Assembly (NCBI GenBank): GCA_022495995.1
Contig: JAFEMH010002455.1
Span: 124,001-188,000 of the forward strand
Direction of reading: 5' to 3'
Source: Adenophora triphylla var. japonica
Taxonomy: Eukaryota; Streptophyta; Magnoliopsida; Asterales; Campanulaceae
DNA: 64,000 bases
Below, piece by piece: positions 34,642-45,970 of this stretch. The position numbers and the translations under genes are program-made. The first letter of the stretch is position 1; each line of letters begins with the position of its first letter. The notes under the pieces are model-generated. The model did not search any database. It was given only the letters and a program-made list of their open reading frames with translations, and was not told the DNA's origin.

Positions 34642-34782
34642 TGTGTTGGGAGTCTTGAAGTTGAGTAGCTTCGGAAAACTGACAGAAGAGACGCAGAGAC
34701 GACGTCAGGATCATATCTAGCCCCAACGAGTCGGAAGCAGGCTTAAACGGTTCAGGCTCAATTACAGCAAATAGAGGCATTA

Positions 34783-34817
34783 TCTCGCGCGAGACATGTA
34801 GCCCCGCACGCGACAAT
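34783..34817 (-). repeat. Palindrome pair upstream of Tat-B gag
   Basis: tctcgcgcgaga (34783-34794) with a second GC-rich half, ccccgcacgcgaca, after it. On the minus strand the order equals that at 27149-27177, and gag starts about 140 bp downstream. Confidence 0.6.
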
Positions 34818-35777
34818 CACACGGAAAGTCGATTTTTATTAGACCTAATTTTTGGTCGGAACGGAGAATCCGTTTTGAGGGGTTTCTAAGGCCTTTATCA
34901 TAACCTAACGACTAAGCAATCAGTCCGATTTTTGTAAAACAAAGCCATGTAAGATTGTTTTTTGAAGGATGTTATTCTTTTTTTCTTTTTAAAGGGACAT
35001 TCAAAAGGGTCATTCCGAAGGGACTTTTTCCGAAGGGACGTTTCCGAGGGACTTTTCCGAGTCCTTCTTTATTGTCAATTTTACATGGCTTTATTTTGGT
35101 AAAAAACAAGAAAAGATCACCAAGTCAAACCGACCGGTCACGGAGTGATCCTATAAATACAATCTACATGAAAATGTGGCGATGCAGGGCTGGAAGGCTA
35201 GGCTCCCCGTGATATGACAATCTAGGTGGATTGAATACGCGGAGTGGGATGATCCAACTTCGGAGAGACCGGCGACTAGGTGGTTACCGTCATCCGTCCT
35301 TAGTGTGGGTCCCGAGTTTATAGAGGGTATGTAGTGCAATGACAGATACAGAATGAGTGCGCGTGTGTGAGAGTCAATCTAGGTGATAGAGTAAAATAGA
35401 AATTTTTTTTTGAAAATAAAGGAAAAACAGATAGTGGCCGCACCAAGTGGTTGCCTACGTTTCTCCCAATTTTGGAAGACTCAGGCCATCGTAGTTCCAC
35501 ATAATGAGGGAGAGAGAGAGAGATGAATAAATTAATTAAAACTCCCGAATCCCCAATGGACCGGACTTTAATAAAATAAAACCCAATCACACGCAGTTTA
35601 TAAATAACAATCAATTATTTAACTAAAATACGGATTCGAGTTCGACATCCTAAGGGAGGCCTTAAGATGAGGGAACTCTGCAGATAATGAATTCTGGGAT
35701 CCCCCTTGCATGTTCGACCCTCGTCTTGGACTGTGAGATGAACAGGGAAAATCAGAAGACACCAGATTGCCGAAGCG

Positions 35778-35814
35778 ATATCTCGCACGGGATAAGATAT
35801 CTCGTGCGAGATAT
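35778..35814 (-). repeat. 16-bp hairpin in Tat-B leader
   Basis: atatctcgcacgggat (35778-35793) pairs with 35799-35814 at all 16 positions (one G-U) around a 5-base loop. Located about 120 nt after the primer site, it would be present in the genomic RNA. Confidence 0.85.
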
Positions 35815-35840
35815 GCCTGATCTGGAGCAAAAAAAAAACG

Positions 35841-35882
<42 letters not shown>

Positions 35883-35933
35883 AAAACCTCTCCTTTAATT
35901 TTGACGCAAGTTTAAGCCTCTTAATTTTATTGT

Positions 35934-35950
35934 CCCTAGCGGAGTCGCCA
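35934..35950 (-). other. Tat-B primer-binding site
   Basis: The minus strand reads tggcgactccgctaggg, one base after the LTR end at 35952. It differs from the Tat-A site by one base. Confidence 0.92.
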
Positions 35951-35951
35951 C

Positions 35952-36932
35952 TGTAGCGATGCGCGGATTTTAAACATCCTCTTTTTTGTTTATCTTTAGA
36001 TTCGCCACCTATATTATTCGTTTGGAAAACATAGAAAACCATTTTGAAAGAGATATTGGGTTCGGGGCTTAGGTTATGAAATGGGAAGGTCAAGGAGCAC
36101 CCATTCCATCCAATCCGGAGATCGGTCTTGCTAAAAAAAAGAGAGATTTTCGAAAAAGAAGGGGATTTCAAATGAAAAAGATTAAAATAAAGATCCATAT
36201 AACGGGGTTAAACGGAATGTAGGATCGATTGCTTCGAGACCATCCCCATGATTTAGGGAGGCTCTAGGCCGATCCTAGATTCTATGTATTTATACCACTC
36301 TAACAATCAATTAGAAAGGAAATAGGGGTTACCTTGCCTAAGGTGATTTGGGCAGAGTTTCGACTCAAGTTTAGAATCGAATCTTGACACGGACAGAGCT
36401 TTGCCTCAGTCCTTGATGTTTGTTTATCAACAAGGTTGACAAACAAACTTTGAGGTGATTTTAGGGATGATTTACAGGAATCTTTCAGGGAGAGAAACCA
36501 GTAAACGTAGGGGGATTGTTGGGATTGTCGACCTCTGAAATACTGAAAGTCATCCAGTATTTATAGGTGTTGGAGAGGTAGAGGTGGAGAGATAAAACAC
36601 CTTGAGAAGGTTCCAGCTCCAAAATTCATTGGTTGGCCGGATGGATAAAGTTTTATCCCGAAAAGAGGTTGAAATCGACGAGGAGACTGTCATATGCATG
36701 CTGCAGAACACCAATATCTCGCGCGAGACACGCTATTCCGCGTGGGATATTGCAGTATGTGGACAATTCAGCCCTTCCCTCGTTATCTCATATGCAGTTT
36801 AGTCCCAAACTAACGGTGGTTAGTTAAAACTTAACGAAACATGACGAAATGGTGGATTTCCACTTCTTGACTCAAAGCGAGACTTAGAGCGGTATAAATG
36901 TGATCCGATGAGTTCAGAATGGGGTGTCTACA
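35952..36932 (-). repeat. Tat-B 5' LTR
   Basis: 981 bp with ends tgtag and ctaca as a short inverted repeat. Very similar to the left LTR apart from an indel and scattered changes, so Tat-B is a comparatively young insertion. Confidence 0.95.
36559..36750 (-). promoter_or_regulatory. Tat-B LTR promoter: hairpin then TATA
   Basis: The 15-base arms 36714-36728 and 36736-36750 (core tctcgcgcgaga) pair with one mismatch and three G-U pairs. On the minus strand, tataaat follows at 36565-36559. In the 3' LTR copy the core has decayed to tctcacgcgaga, a typical CpG transition. Confidence 0.6.
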
Positions 36933-36937
36933 GCACC

Positions 36938-38248
36938 TCCCGTATAGAATGCCATAATTATCTCTAGCGCTGAGTATTATAAAAGGGAGCCGGGACTGCT
37001 ACATAAAGCCGAAAACGAAAGAGGAAAGCCACCAAGCCTAGGAGGCAATAGTTCTTGCTGCATGCTAATCGTGGGAAAGCTCAGGCAGGCATGGGATAAT
37101 GCAGACCCTGATCAGGATAAATCAGAAGAAGCCCTAGCCCTGTGGGCCATCCAAGGAACAACAACGCAATCTCAGGCTCAGAGACCCGTAACATGGGAAG
37201 AAATCCGGAAGGCTGCCCGATCGAAAGCCTTGATCATACCCAATATCCCCGAGCTCAGCCCCTCACCATTGCTAAACTCAGGGATACTTGCAACAAAATC
37301 AGTCAGAATCGATGTCCAGTTGCTAAGCAAGCTCCTCCTTTGACCCTAGCTGCATTAAAAGAGTCCTGCAAAGAGGCAACAGATAAGCCAGAGGGAGAAG
37401 TAAACCTATTGACTAGATCCGGGCAGATCCATTAGAGTAATCCCTAAACAGATAAGAAGTCAGCAGACCCGGCACCCAGGGAGAACCGTAACCCCTATGC
37501 CAAGACAGCTGAAACTCCTGACCCCCAGAAAAAGGATCCTGTACTCACTCAGTTAAAGCAGACTCAAGCCAATATCTCTCTGTGGTCTTTACTCACTTCA
37601 TCTTATCCCCACAAGTTGAAGTTAGAGGAAAGTCTGTCCCGCACATTGGTCCCTATTGATGCTACCCCTGACGACGTGGTGCAACTAATTGGGAACATCC
37701 ACTACGGAAACATAGTCACCTTCACAGACCTAGATCTCCCCCAGTTCGGAGCTAATAATAATGAGCCTCTCTTCATCACGGTCCAGCTAGATGAACGACG
37801 TCTCCCTCAGGTTTTAGTTGACAATGGGTCCGGAATGAACATCCTCCCAGCAAAGATCATGAGCCTGCTTGGCATCAAGCCCACAGATCTGAAGCCTTCC
37901 TCCCTCACAGTCAAGGCCTACGACTCAACATCTCGTATTGTACTTGGGTCTTCTACTTTAAACCTCTGGTTCGGCAAGAAAATGATACCCGTAGAATTCC
38001 AAGTCATTGATATCCCAATCACCTTTAATGCTCTGTTGGGAAGACCTTGGCTGCACCAGGTTAACGGGGTCGGCTCGAGCCTTCATCAGTGTGTAAAGTT
38101 CGTTTCAGATGGGGATCTAATAACCATTTATGGGGACCTAGTCACTTTGGAAGGCACCGACACAGGTGGAATACCCATCCTGGAGATCAAACATGATGAG
38201 GACGGTTTCATGCTGACTGACTTCACAGTCGAGTCCCCTAAGGTCTAA
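36938..38248 (+). pseudogene. Tat-A protease region
   Basis: Resumes Tat-A right after the Tat-B target duplication. After a poorly conserved lead-in (LLTRSGQ, then ISLWSLL..SYPHKLKL), the pepsin-like aspartic protease is readable from about 37616: the active site VLVDNGSGMNILP (37819-37827 for Asp-Asn-Gly) and the flap-end motif ALLGRPWLHQVNGVGSSLHQ, typical for the Tat lineage. The usual active site is D-S/T/G-G; Asn in the second place occurs in this lineage. A frameshift (about 37140-37300) and stops before 37616 break the upstream part. Confidence 0.82.
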
Positions 38249-38250
38249 GT

Positions 38251-39198
38251 TTGAAACGTGGATCTGACTGTCACCCGAGACAAAATCCCACCTGTTATGA
38301 GGATGATGAGAAAGATGAATTACCTACCTAGTCTGGGTCTCGAGAAGCACCTACAAGGAACTCACAAGGTCATTGAGGTGAAGGAACAGAAAACTCGCCA
38401 TGGCCTGGGATATTAACCAACTTCAGAGGGGATTGCAAAAAAGAAAGAAATTGCTCGGAAAAGAAAAGAAGCTGCTGCAGGAAAGGTCCCTTTCAACGGC
38501 CCCAAATCTCCCTCTTTCAGTCTTGACATGACTGACTACTTCGTGAAAGGAGCTCCTTAGCTGGATGATGCCACGGTCAAAGAGCCCACAGAAGGCTGGC
38601 TAAAGCTACAAGAGAACCTCAGTAAGTTCAGGGGAACCAGAGCCAACCCCATCCGTAGAATGTTTTTTGACCTACCCGAGTTATCTGGGGCTACTACCAC
38701 CATGAAGAGCAAGTACACTTTCAAAGGGGTACCAGAGCTGGTAAAGCAATTTGAGAAGCTCAACGAAGTCATTCCGACTGTCGAGAAGGCCACAACAGCT
38801 GAGTTTGAACTGGTCATGCCAAAGGCCATGACTCCAGAATTCTCCCTAGATGAATGGGATGGCCCCGTCATGCAGCAGATTTTTAGGGAAGAAGTGCACA
38901 TTCCAGACCTGATCGATTGGGGCTCAATGAAAGAAATGGTCCCAGTAATTGAAGCAGGAGGACAGAAGCCGCTAGATCCCCGAGCCATGGTCATACAGTC
39001 TGCCATGCCCTTGAAGAATTGGGAAACTTTCTCCGATCCGTCCGCGAGCAAAGAAGAAATGGTCACGAAGCTTGGATTGGTCCCACGTCCCCTTGTGTCC
39101 ACCTATTTCAAGTCCTCTGAGTCTCTTGTCGTCGAATTCGAGTCCCTAGAGTCGTCTGATGGACTTACGCCAGAAGACTATGAAGTTGTAGCCAATGT
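38251..39198 (+). pseudogene. Tat-A protease-RT linker, left part
   Basis: Same frame as the protease but with stops. SLGLEKHLQG and HGLGY form the glycine-rich linker shared with Tat-B, followed by 38660-39198, an acidic stretch without a named domain. At 39198 copia-D splits the codon run of the motif VANV; the frame continues at 44277. Confidence 0.75.
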
Positions 39199-39694
39199 TG
39201 TTGGTATAGAGGACCAATCGGGTTAGATTTCGGAGTAAAAAGGGAAGAAAATCGTCGGAGCTACTGCCGTTCAGGGCGGCCGCGATTGGTACGGAGGGCG
39301 ACCGCCCTGGAGGACAGAATGAGGGTGCAGAATTCTCTGGAGTTGAGGGCGGCCGTGCTTGGTACGGAGGGCGACTGCACTCGTGTCGGGGAAGGAAAAT
39401 TCAGGGCCCGGTTTTAGGCCAATTTTCGGCTTCCTTTTGTCCATCTAGGGTTTTTTGTATCCTAGGGCATATATTTAAGCAAAGTTTTGCCCCTAAACAC
39501 ATTGTAACTTTATACAAACATATTATAGTGCAAGATCCTGGCTTGGTAGTGCCCCCAGACGTAGCCAAACATATTGGTGAACTAGGTTAACAATTTCTGT
39601 ATCTTTTCTGTGCTTTGATTTCTTGTGCTTTGTTTTGTGTGCTCTTATTGTTCTTGTGGGTTTGCTTGGGTAGTGGAGGGCCATATCCACAACA
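39199..39694 (+). repeat. copia-D 5' LTR
   Basis: 496 bp from tgttggtatag to ccacaaca. About twenty differences from the 3' LTR (43781-44276) are seen by eye, many of them C/T or G/A. It has two palindrome blocks and a TATA box. Confidence 0.95.
39273..39477 (+). promoter_or_regulatory. copia-D LTR promoter with paired GC palindromes
   Basis: Two blocks (39273-39310 and 39345-39383), each of the form agggcggccgcgcttgg then agggcgaccgcgct, in which the two halves are near-complements. tatattta follows at 39470-39477. The 3' LTR keeps the blocks in a less mutated form (about 43855-43965). Confidence 0.6.
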
Positions 39695-39696
39695 AC

Positions 39697-39708
39697 TGGT
39701 ATCAGAGC
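39697..39708 (+). other. copia-D primer-binding site
   Basis: tggtatcagagc, two bases after the LTR end. tRNA-iMet type. Confidence 0.95.
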
Positions 39709-39779
39709 CTTGGTTCCAGATCAGGGTTTAATCGTAAGATTGGTTTATCGAGCGATTGGGTGTTGTCAAGCAATCAAGA

Positions 39780-40605
39780 ATGGGCAAGGACGAACAGGCG
39801 GTTGAGAAGTTCGATGGGTCTGACTTCGGATTTTGGAGGATGCAGATAGAGAATCTCTTGTATAACAAAGAACTCTATAAGCCTCTAAAGGGTGTCAAAC
39901 CGGAAGGAGAAACGCAGGAAGATTGGGAACTCATGGATCGAAAGGCCCTAGGGGTGGTCAGATCTACTTTGTCAAAGTGGATTGTGAAGACTATCAAGAA
40001 GGCAAAAACCACAAAGGAGCTATTGGATTATCTTACTGAGAGATTTGAAACTCCATCTGCTGCAAACAAGGTTGATTTGATACGCAAGATGGGTAGTCTC
40101 AAGATGCAAGAGGGAGGATCCTTAGCTAAACACATCGATGAGTTTATGGATGTTATAGACTCATTGACTGCGTTGGAGATTACGTTCGATGATGAGGTTC
40201 ATGCGTGCTTGTTGCCAGCGTCTTTACCAGGAAGTTGGAGCGGGATGGTGACAGCGATCAATGCTTGACGAGTAAAAACAAATTGAAGTATGATGATGTT
40301 AAAGACTTTCTCTTGGGCGAGGAAAATCTCATGAAGAAGTTGGGGACATCGACTGCTTTGGGATCGGCCTTAGCTACTACTAGCAGGGGAAGGCCGGGTA
40401 CTAGCAAACAAGGGAGAACTGAATCTAGGGAGAACGTGGTGGGTGGTAAGGGCAAGGCCGTGGAGATCAGAGACAAACCAAAGGTTGCAAAGGGATCGGT
40501 TCGGTGCTATCCTTTGTAAGGAGTTGGGACACTACAAGAAGAATTGTCCCAATCGTAGGGGCAATTCGGTGAATGTGACAGTCGAAGGTGATGATGTACT
40601 GGTTC
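39780..40605 (+). pseudogene. copia-D gag
   Basis: Starts MGKDEQAVEKFDGSDFGFW, the usual start of copia Gag of the UBN2 type, with W..M...L and LL..LP.SW motifs. It changes frame near 40258, where the helix-rich tail (LKYDDVKDFLLGEEN) continues, and again at the zinc knuckle near 40505, where a one-base insertion splits the expected CX2CX4HX4C (visible as CKELGHYKKNC). The capsid part is otherwise well kept. Confidence 0.88.
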
Positions 40606-41019
40606 TGAGTGTTAGTAGTGTACTAGAATCATGGGTGCTAGATTCGGGGGCATCATTCCACTCTTGCGGGCATGCAGAAGAGATGGAGAATTATACTTCC
40701 GGTGATTTCGGTAAGGTCTATCTGGCGGATGGTGAGCCTTTAGAAATCAAGGGGAAGGGGATGTCGAGAATAGGAGCATCGGACGGGAAGGTCTTACATG
40801 CGAACGGGGTCGAGGGCACATTCCGGGTTTGAAAAAGAACCTATTATCGGTTGGGCGAGGTGGACGAAGAAGGTTACAAGGTAACATTCGAGGCTGCAGG
40901 AAGCTGAGTTATTACCAAGGAGGATTGTGAGATCGCTCGGGGTAATAAGGAGGGGACATTGTATTTGGCGAATAACACCAAGGATAGTATCGCGGTGGCG
41001 TCGGCCGGGGTGATGCGAT
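40606..41019 (+). pseudogene. copia-D protease
   Basis: The aspartic protease active site WVLDSGASFHSCGH is intact and followed by the usual VYLADGEPLEIKGKG. Frame changes near 40830 and a stop near 40905 separate it from integrase, so the polyprotein cannot be read through. Confidence 0.85.
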
Positions 41020-42240
41020 TTGTGGCACTGTCGATTAGGTCACATGAGTGAGACGGGGATGAAAGTACTTTGTTCAAAGGGACTACTACCGGGTTTGAAG
41101 ACAGTTAACGTGGGGATCTGCGAAGATTGTGTGTTTGGCAAACAGGGGAGAAATAATTTCTCGAGGACGGGTAGGGCTTTGAGGGAAGCAAAGTTAGAAC
41201 TGGTTCACACGGACTTGTGGGGACCATCTCCGGTAACTTCTCTGGGTGGTGCGTCATATTACATGACCTTTATTGATGATTCAACAAGGAAGGTCTGGGT
41301 CTACTTCTTAAAGGGAAAAGATGAAGCTTTTGAGGTATTCAAGAAGTGGAGGGCCTTGGTGGAGAATCAGACGAGACTTAAACTTAAGTGCTTAAGATCA
41401 GATAATGGTGGGGAGTATGAGCTCGGTGAGTTCAGGGAATATTGTGCAGCGAATGGTATTCGCATGGAGAAGACTCCAAAGCGCACACCACAACTCAATG
41501 GGGTTGCAGAGAGGATGAACAGGACATTGAACGAGCGGGCAAGAAGTATGAGATTGAAGTGTGGACTTCTGAAGACGTTCTGGGCATATGCTGTTGACAC
41601 GGCGGCTTTCTTGATCAATAGGGGACCATCGGTACCATTGGGGAATGGAATTCCAGAGGAAGCATGGAGTGGCAAGCAGGTAAATCTGTCCTTTGTTCAC
41701 ATATTTAGTTGCGTTTCATATGTTCATATTGATTCTGCTGATAGAACTAAGTTAGATGCAAAATATGTAAAATGTACGTTTATTGGGTATGGCGGGGATG
41801 ACATCGGGTATAAGTTTTGGGATGACCAAAACCATAAAATTATTCGTAGTCGAGATGTGGTATTCAATGAACAGGTATTGTACAAGGACAGAAAGGGGGC
41901 ATATGATGATATTAGTTCAGAACCGAAGGTTGTAGAGGTGGATATTCCAGACTCGGGTGGGAGCAGAACGGTTCATGATGACCATGGTCAGGAGGTCACT
42001 GAAGATGAACCACATACTCCGAAACCGGATATTCCGCTACGTAGATCCAGCAGGTTGCGTGGATCGCCTGACAGGTATACTCCTTCCAATTACTATTTGC
42101 TGTTGAAAGATAGTGGGGAACCGGAATGTTATGCGGAGGCTGTTCGTAGTGCACTTTGTAATAAGTGGAAAGCTGCGATAGACGATGAGATGGACTCATT
42201 GAAGGCCAACAAAACTTGGGAGTTGACTAGACTGCCTTAG
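41020..42240 (+). pseudogene. copia-D GAG-pre-integrase and integrase
   Basis: 406 codons without a stop. The zinc part is HCRLGHMSETGM with CEDCVFGK. The core has Asp in LVHTDLWGP, Asp in RSDNGGEY and Glu in PQLNGVAERMNRT. The C-terminal part ends in LKANKTWELTRLP and a TAG, where a Gln codon (CAG) is the likely ancestor since RT continues in the same frame. The longest intact piece of this element. Confidence 0.9.
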
Positions 42241-43670
42241 GGGAAGAAGGCATTGCATAACAAGTGGGTTTACAGAATTAAGGAGGAAGCAAACGGCAGT
42301 AAGCGTTACAAGGCAAGGTTGGTTGTAAAAGGGTTTCAGCAAAAGTATGGTATTGACTACACCGAGGTCTTCACTCCTGTTGTGAAGATGACCACTATCA
42401 GAATGGTTCTGGGGCTAGTAGTGGCGAGATAACTTGTTCTTTGGAACAGATGGATGTAAAGACGGCTTTTCTTCATGGGGATTTGGAGGAAGAAGTTTAC
42501 ATGGTACAACCAGAGGGTTACTTGTCTAAGGGTAGCGAGGAACTGGTTTGCAGATTGACTAAGAGCTTGTATGGCCTTAAACAAGCTCCTAGGTAGTGGT
42601 ACATAAAGTTCGATGGATTCATGCACGATATTGATTTTATCAGATGTGAGGCGGATCATTGTTGCTACTTCAAGAACACGGACAATGGGTACATAATCTT
42701 GCTGTTATATGTGGATGACATGCTAATAGCGGGCTCTAGCAGTAGAGAGGTAAACAGATTGAAGGCTCAGTTGTCAGAACGGTTCAAGATGAAGGATTTG
42801 GGAAAGGCCAGAAAAATCTTGGGCATGCGGATTGACCGGGATAAGGAGTCGGGTAAGTTGGTTCTTTCATAAGCAGAATACGTTGAGAAAGTCTTGGCAA
42901 GGTTTTGCATGGAAGAGGCGAAGCCAACAGGGACACCATTGGGTATGCACTTAAAGCTATCCGAGAAGGACTCACCTATGGGCAAGGAGGAGCATGACAA
43001 GATGGAGAGGACTCCATATGCTTCGGCTGTGGGGAGTCTAATGTATGCAATGGTGTGTACAAGGCCGAACATTGCACATGCGGTGGGAGTAGTCAGCCGG
43101 TTCATGGGCAATCCAGGAAAGCAACATTAGGAAGCGGTTAAATGGATCCTGTGTTACTTAAAGGGTACTGCTGGTAAGGCTCTATGTTTCTCAAGAAAGG
43201 AGGTCGTGTTAGCGGGTTATGTTGATGCGGATTTGGCATCAAGCGATCTAGACAAGAGGAGAAGTACTACGGGTTATGTTTTCACATTGGGTGGTACGGC
43301 AATCTCCTGGGCTTCTAAATTGCAGAAGATCGTGGCTCGATCATTGCGAAGCGTAATATGTGGCGTGTGAGAGGCGAGTAAAGAGATGGTATGGTTGCAG
43401 AACTTCTTGGGTGAACTTGGAAAGACGCGAAGTGGTAACGCTCTCTACAGTGACAGTCAGGGTGCAATACATTTGGCTAGGAATCCGGCGTTTCATTCTA
43501 GGACGAAGAACATTGAACTGAGGTTTCACTACATCAGGCATATCTTGGAAGGAAAGATCTTAAGGCTGGAGAAGATATTGGGATCGGAGAACCCGGCTGA
43601 CATGTTGACAAAGGTGGTAAACCTTGAGAAATTGAAGCTGTGCAAAGCTTCAATTGGGCTTGGAGAATAG
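42241..43670 (+). pseudogene. copia-D reverse transcriptase and RNase H
   Basis: Follows in frame: [20 protein letters not shown], then [16 protein letters not shown], a frameshift near 42430, [26 protein letters not shown] followed by TAG, then the catalytic YVDDMLIAG (42707-42718) intact. RNase H has YVDADLASSDLDKRRSTTGY and NPAFHSRTKNIE. In-frame stops at about 42595, 42871 and 43128 all fit CAG/CAA-to-TAG/TAA changes. The C-terminus lies at 43668. Confidence 0.9.
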
Positions 43671-43780
43671 GAGAGGAGGATGGCACTACCATGATCGAGG
43701 TGAGCACTAGGAGGACACCAAGGATGAGTTGAAGAACGGATATGGGGCTTGTATATGAGGTTGATCTCTAGGTGGGAGAT

Positions 43781-44276
43781 TGTTGGGATAGAGGACCAAC
43801 CGGGTTAGATTTCGGAGTAAAAAGGGAAGAAAATCGTCGGAGCTACTGTCGTTCAGGGCGGCCGCGCTTGGTACGGAGGGCGACCGCGCTGGAGGACAGA
43901 ATGAGGGTGCAGAATTCTCTAGAGTTGAGGGCGGCCGTGCTTGGAACGGAGGGCGACCGCGCTCGTGTCGGGGAAGGAAAATTCTGGGCCCGATTTTAGG
44001 CCCATTTTCGGATTCCTTTTGTCCATCTAGGGTTTGTTGTATCCTAGGGCATATATTTAAGCAAAGTTCCGCCCCTAAACACATTGTAACTTTATACAAA
44101 CATATTATAGTGCAAGATCCTGGCTTGGTAGTGCCCCCAGACGTAGCCAAACATATTGGTGAACTGGGTTAACAATTTCTGTGTCTTTTCTGTGCTTTAA
44201 TTTCTTGTGCTTTGATTTGTGTGCTCTTATTGTTCTTGTGGGTTTGCTTGGGTAGTGGAGGGCCATATCCACAACA
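43781..44276 (+). repeat. copia-D 3' LTR
   Basis: 496 bp from tgttgggatagagg to ccacaaca, preceded by the purine-rich ggtgggaga. The GC palindromes here are closer to perfect (ggcggccgcgcttgg) than in the 5' LTR. Confidence 0.95.
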
Positions 44277-45970
44277 ATGTTGTACTTCCTTTTACTCTGA
44301 ATGAAATGATCGACCTTTCCGAGTATCCCCTGGTTGCCACTTTAACTAATGATAAATTAACTATCAACTTAAAAACGGTTAATAATGATTCACTAGATAA
44401 AGATGCAAACACACTAAACGAACAATACATTAAAGAAATCTTTAAGCAGGTTGTTAAGAAAGAGAAAAACCGAGCCCAAGCTGCCGAGGAGGTTTTGACT
44501 CGTGTGAATCTGGGAACTGCAGAAGAGCCTAAAGAGACGCAGATTGGCAGTTTCTTTGACGGGCCCGAACAAGCAACTTTGACGAAACTATTCAGGGAAT
44601 TTGTGGATGTGTTTGCATGGTCTTACAAGGATATGCCCGGCCTCGACCCCTCCAGAGTGGAGCACCAGATACCGTTAGATCCAGAAGTAAATCCAGTCAA
44701 ACAGAAGCTGAGAAAGATCAAACCTGAGTGGTCGTTACAAGTAAAGGAAGAAATTGAGAAGATGCTCAAAGCAGGATTCAACAGGGTCATTGAGTACCCC
44801 ACCTAGCTCTCCAACATCGTAACAGTCACCAAGGCTAATGGAAAAGTCCGATGCTGCGTGGATTTCAGAGATCTTAACAAAGCCAACCCAAAGGACGACT
44901 TCCCCCTACCCAACATTGACATGCTGGTAGACACCACGGCCAATTACGAGGTCAAGTATTTCGTTGACGGTTTCGCTGGCTACAACTAGATCAAAATGGC
45001 TGAAGAAGACCAGGCTAAGACAGCTTTCACTACCCCCTGGGGAACATATTGCTATATAGTCATGCCGTTCGGTTTGAAGAACGCTAGGGCTACCTACCAG
45101 AGGGCTGCCTCTGCCCTGTTCCACGACATGATTCATAAAGAAATAGAAGTCTGCGTGGATGACATGATATTCCACTCCAAAGGATCCCATGGCCAGCACT
45201 TCGTCGATTTGAGAAAATTCTTCGACCGCCTCAGAGAACACTCCATGAGGCTGAATCCAGCTAAATGCTCCTTCGGCGTTAAGCGAGGTAAAGTGTTGGG
45301 ATACATGGTGACTGAACGGGGAATCGAAGTGGACCCGCAGAAAATCAAAGCCATAGTCGAGATGAAACCGCCTCGAACACTGACAGAAGTTAAATCTTTC
45401 ATGGGAAGGCTACAGTACATAAGCCGTTTCGTGAATCAACTAACCTCCATCTGCGAGCCTATCTTTAAGTTGATGAAGAAGAGCACATCCACTAAATGGA
45501 ACCCAGAATGCCAGTTTGCTTTTGAAAAGATCAAGGCATATCTTGTGAATCCTCCGATCCTTTGTCCCCCACATCGGCAAAAGTCACTCTTGCTTTGTAC
45601 TGGCCATGCACACCGCAATTGGGGCTATGCTTGCACAGGAGCAGAAAGACTCCAAGGTTGAAAGCGCCATCTATTTTGTGAGCAGGAAGCTACAAGGAAG
45701 TGAACTCAACTACTCAGATTGCGAGAAAACCTGCGCAGGCCTAGTATGGGTAGTGGGAAAGTTGAAGCACTACATGCAGTCTCATTCAGTGCATTTGGTA
45801 TCAAAATTGGATCCCATCAAATACCTGTTCGACAAGCCCTCCCTCTCTATGAGATTGGCAAAGTGGTCATTCTTTCTGTCCGAGTACGATATCACTTATG
45901 TGACGAGAAAGTCCGTGAAAGGGCGAGTGATGGCAGACCAACTGGCTGACTTTCCAAGTGATGAATGCTA
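44277..45970 (+). pseudogene. Tat-A reverse transcriptase and RNase H
   Basis: Resumes Tat-A after copia-D (linker LNEMIDLSEYP), then FVDVFAWSYKDMPGLD, CVDFRDLNKANPKDDFPLP and VMPFGLKNARATYQRA. The catalytic YVDD box reads CVDD (45152-45163), a Tyr-to-Cys change. Stops at 44804 and 44987 fit Trp and Gln codons. A frameshift near 45595 separates RT from the RNase H part (IGAMLAQEQ, IYFVSRKLQGSELNYSD, WSFFLSEYDITYV). Confidence 0.9.

Larger units (their letters stand above)
34642..35933 (-). other. Tat-B 5' leader
   Basis: About 1.3 kb between primer site and gag. It includes (TA)n (35843-35878), a row of ggga-ttccga repeats (about 34995-35065) and two palindrome sites. The block near 35440-35500 (gttgcctacg, then atcgtagtt) resembles the conserved block near the tandem repeats of Tat-A and Tat-C. 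Confidence 0.6.
22393..36932 (-). mobile_element. Tat-B: Tat/Ogre-type retrotransposon inserted in Tat-A
   Basis: Two LTRs (981 and 996 bp) enclose a minus-strand gypsy element of 14.5 kb. The target duplication gcacc is perfect (22388-22392 and 36933-36937), proving insertion into Tat-A. The primer site abuts the right LTR on the minus strand and a purine tract abuts the left LTR. Order on the minus strand: leader, gag-like, linker, RT, RNase H, second RNase H, integrase, antisense cassette, tandem repeat, 3' LTR. Capsid core and protease are missing and several frameshifts are present, so it is non-autonomous now. Confidence 0.95.
39199..44276 (+). mobile_element. copia-D: nearly full-length Ty1/copia element inside Tat-A
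   Basis: 5,078 bp with two 496-bp LTRs, primer site, gag, protease, integrase, RT, RNase H and a purine-rich tract, in copia order. The flanks share atgt (39195-39198 and 44277-44280), or aatgt if the last LTR base is counted, a 4-5 bp target duplication. The interior has about four frameshifts and several stops, so it is no longer autonomous. Confidence 0.95.
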
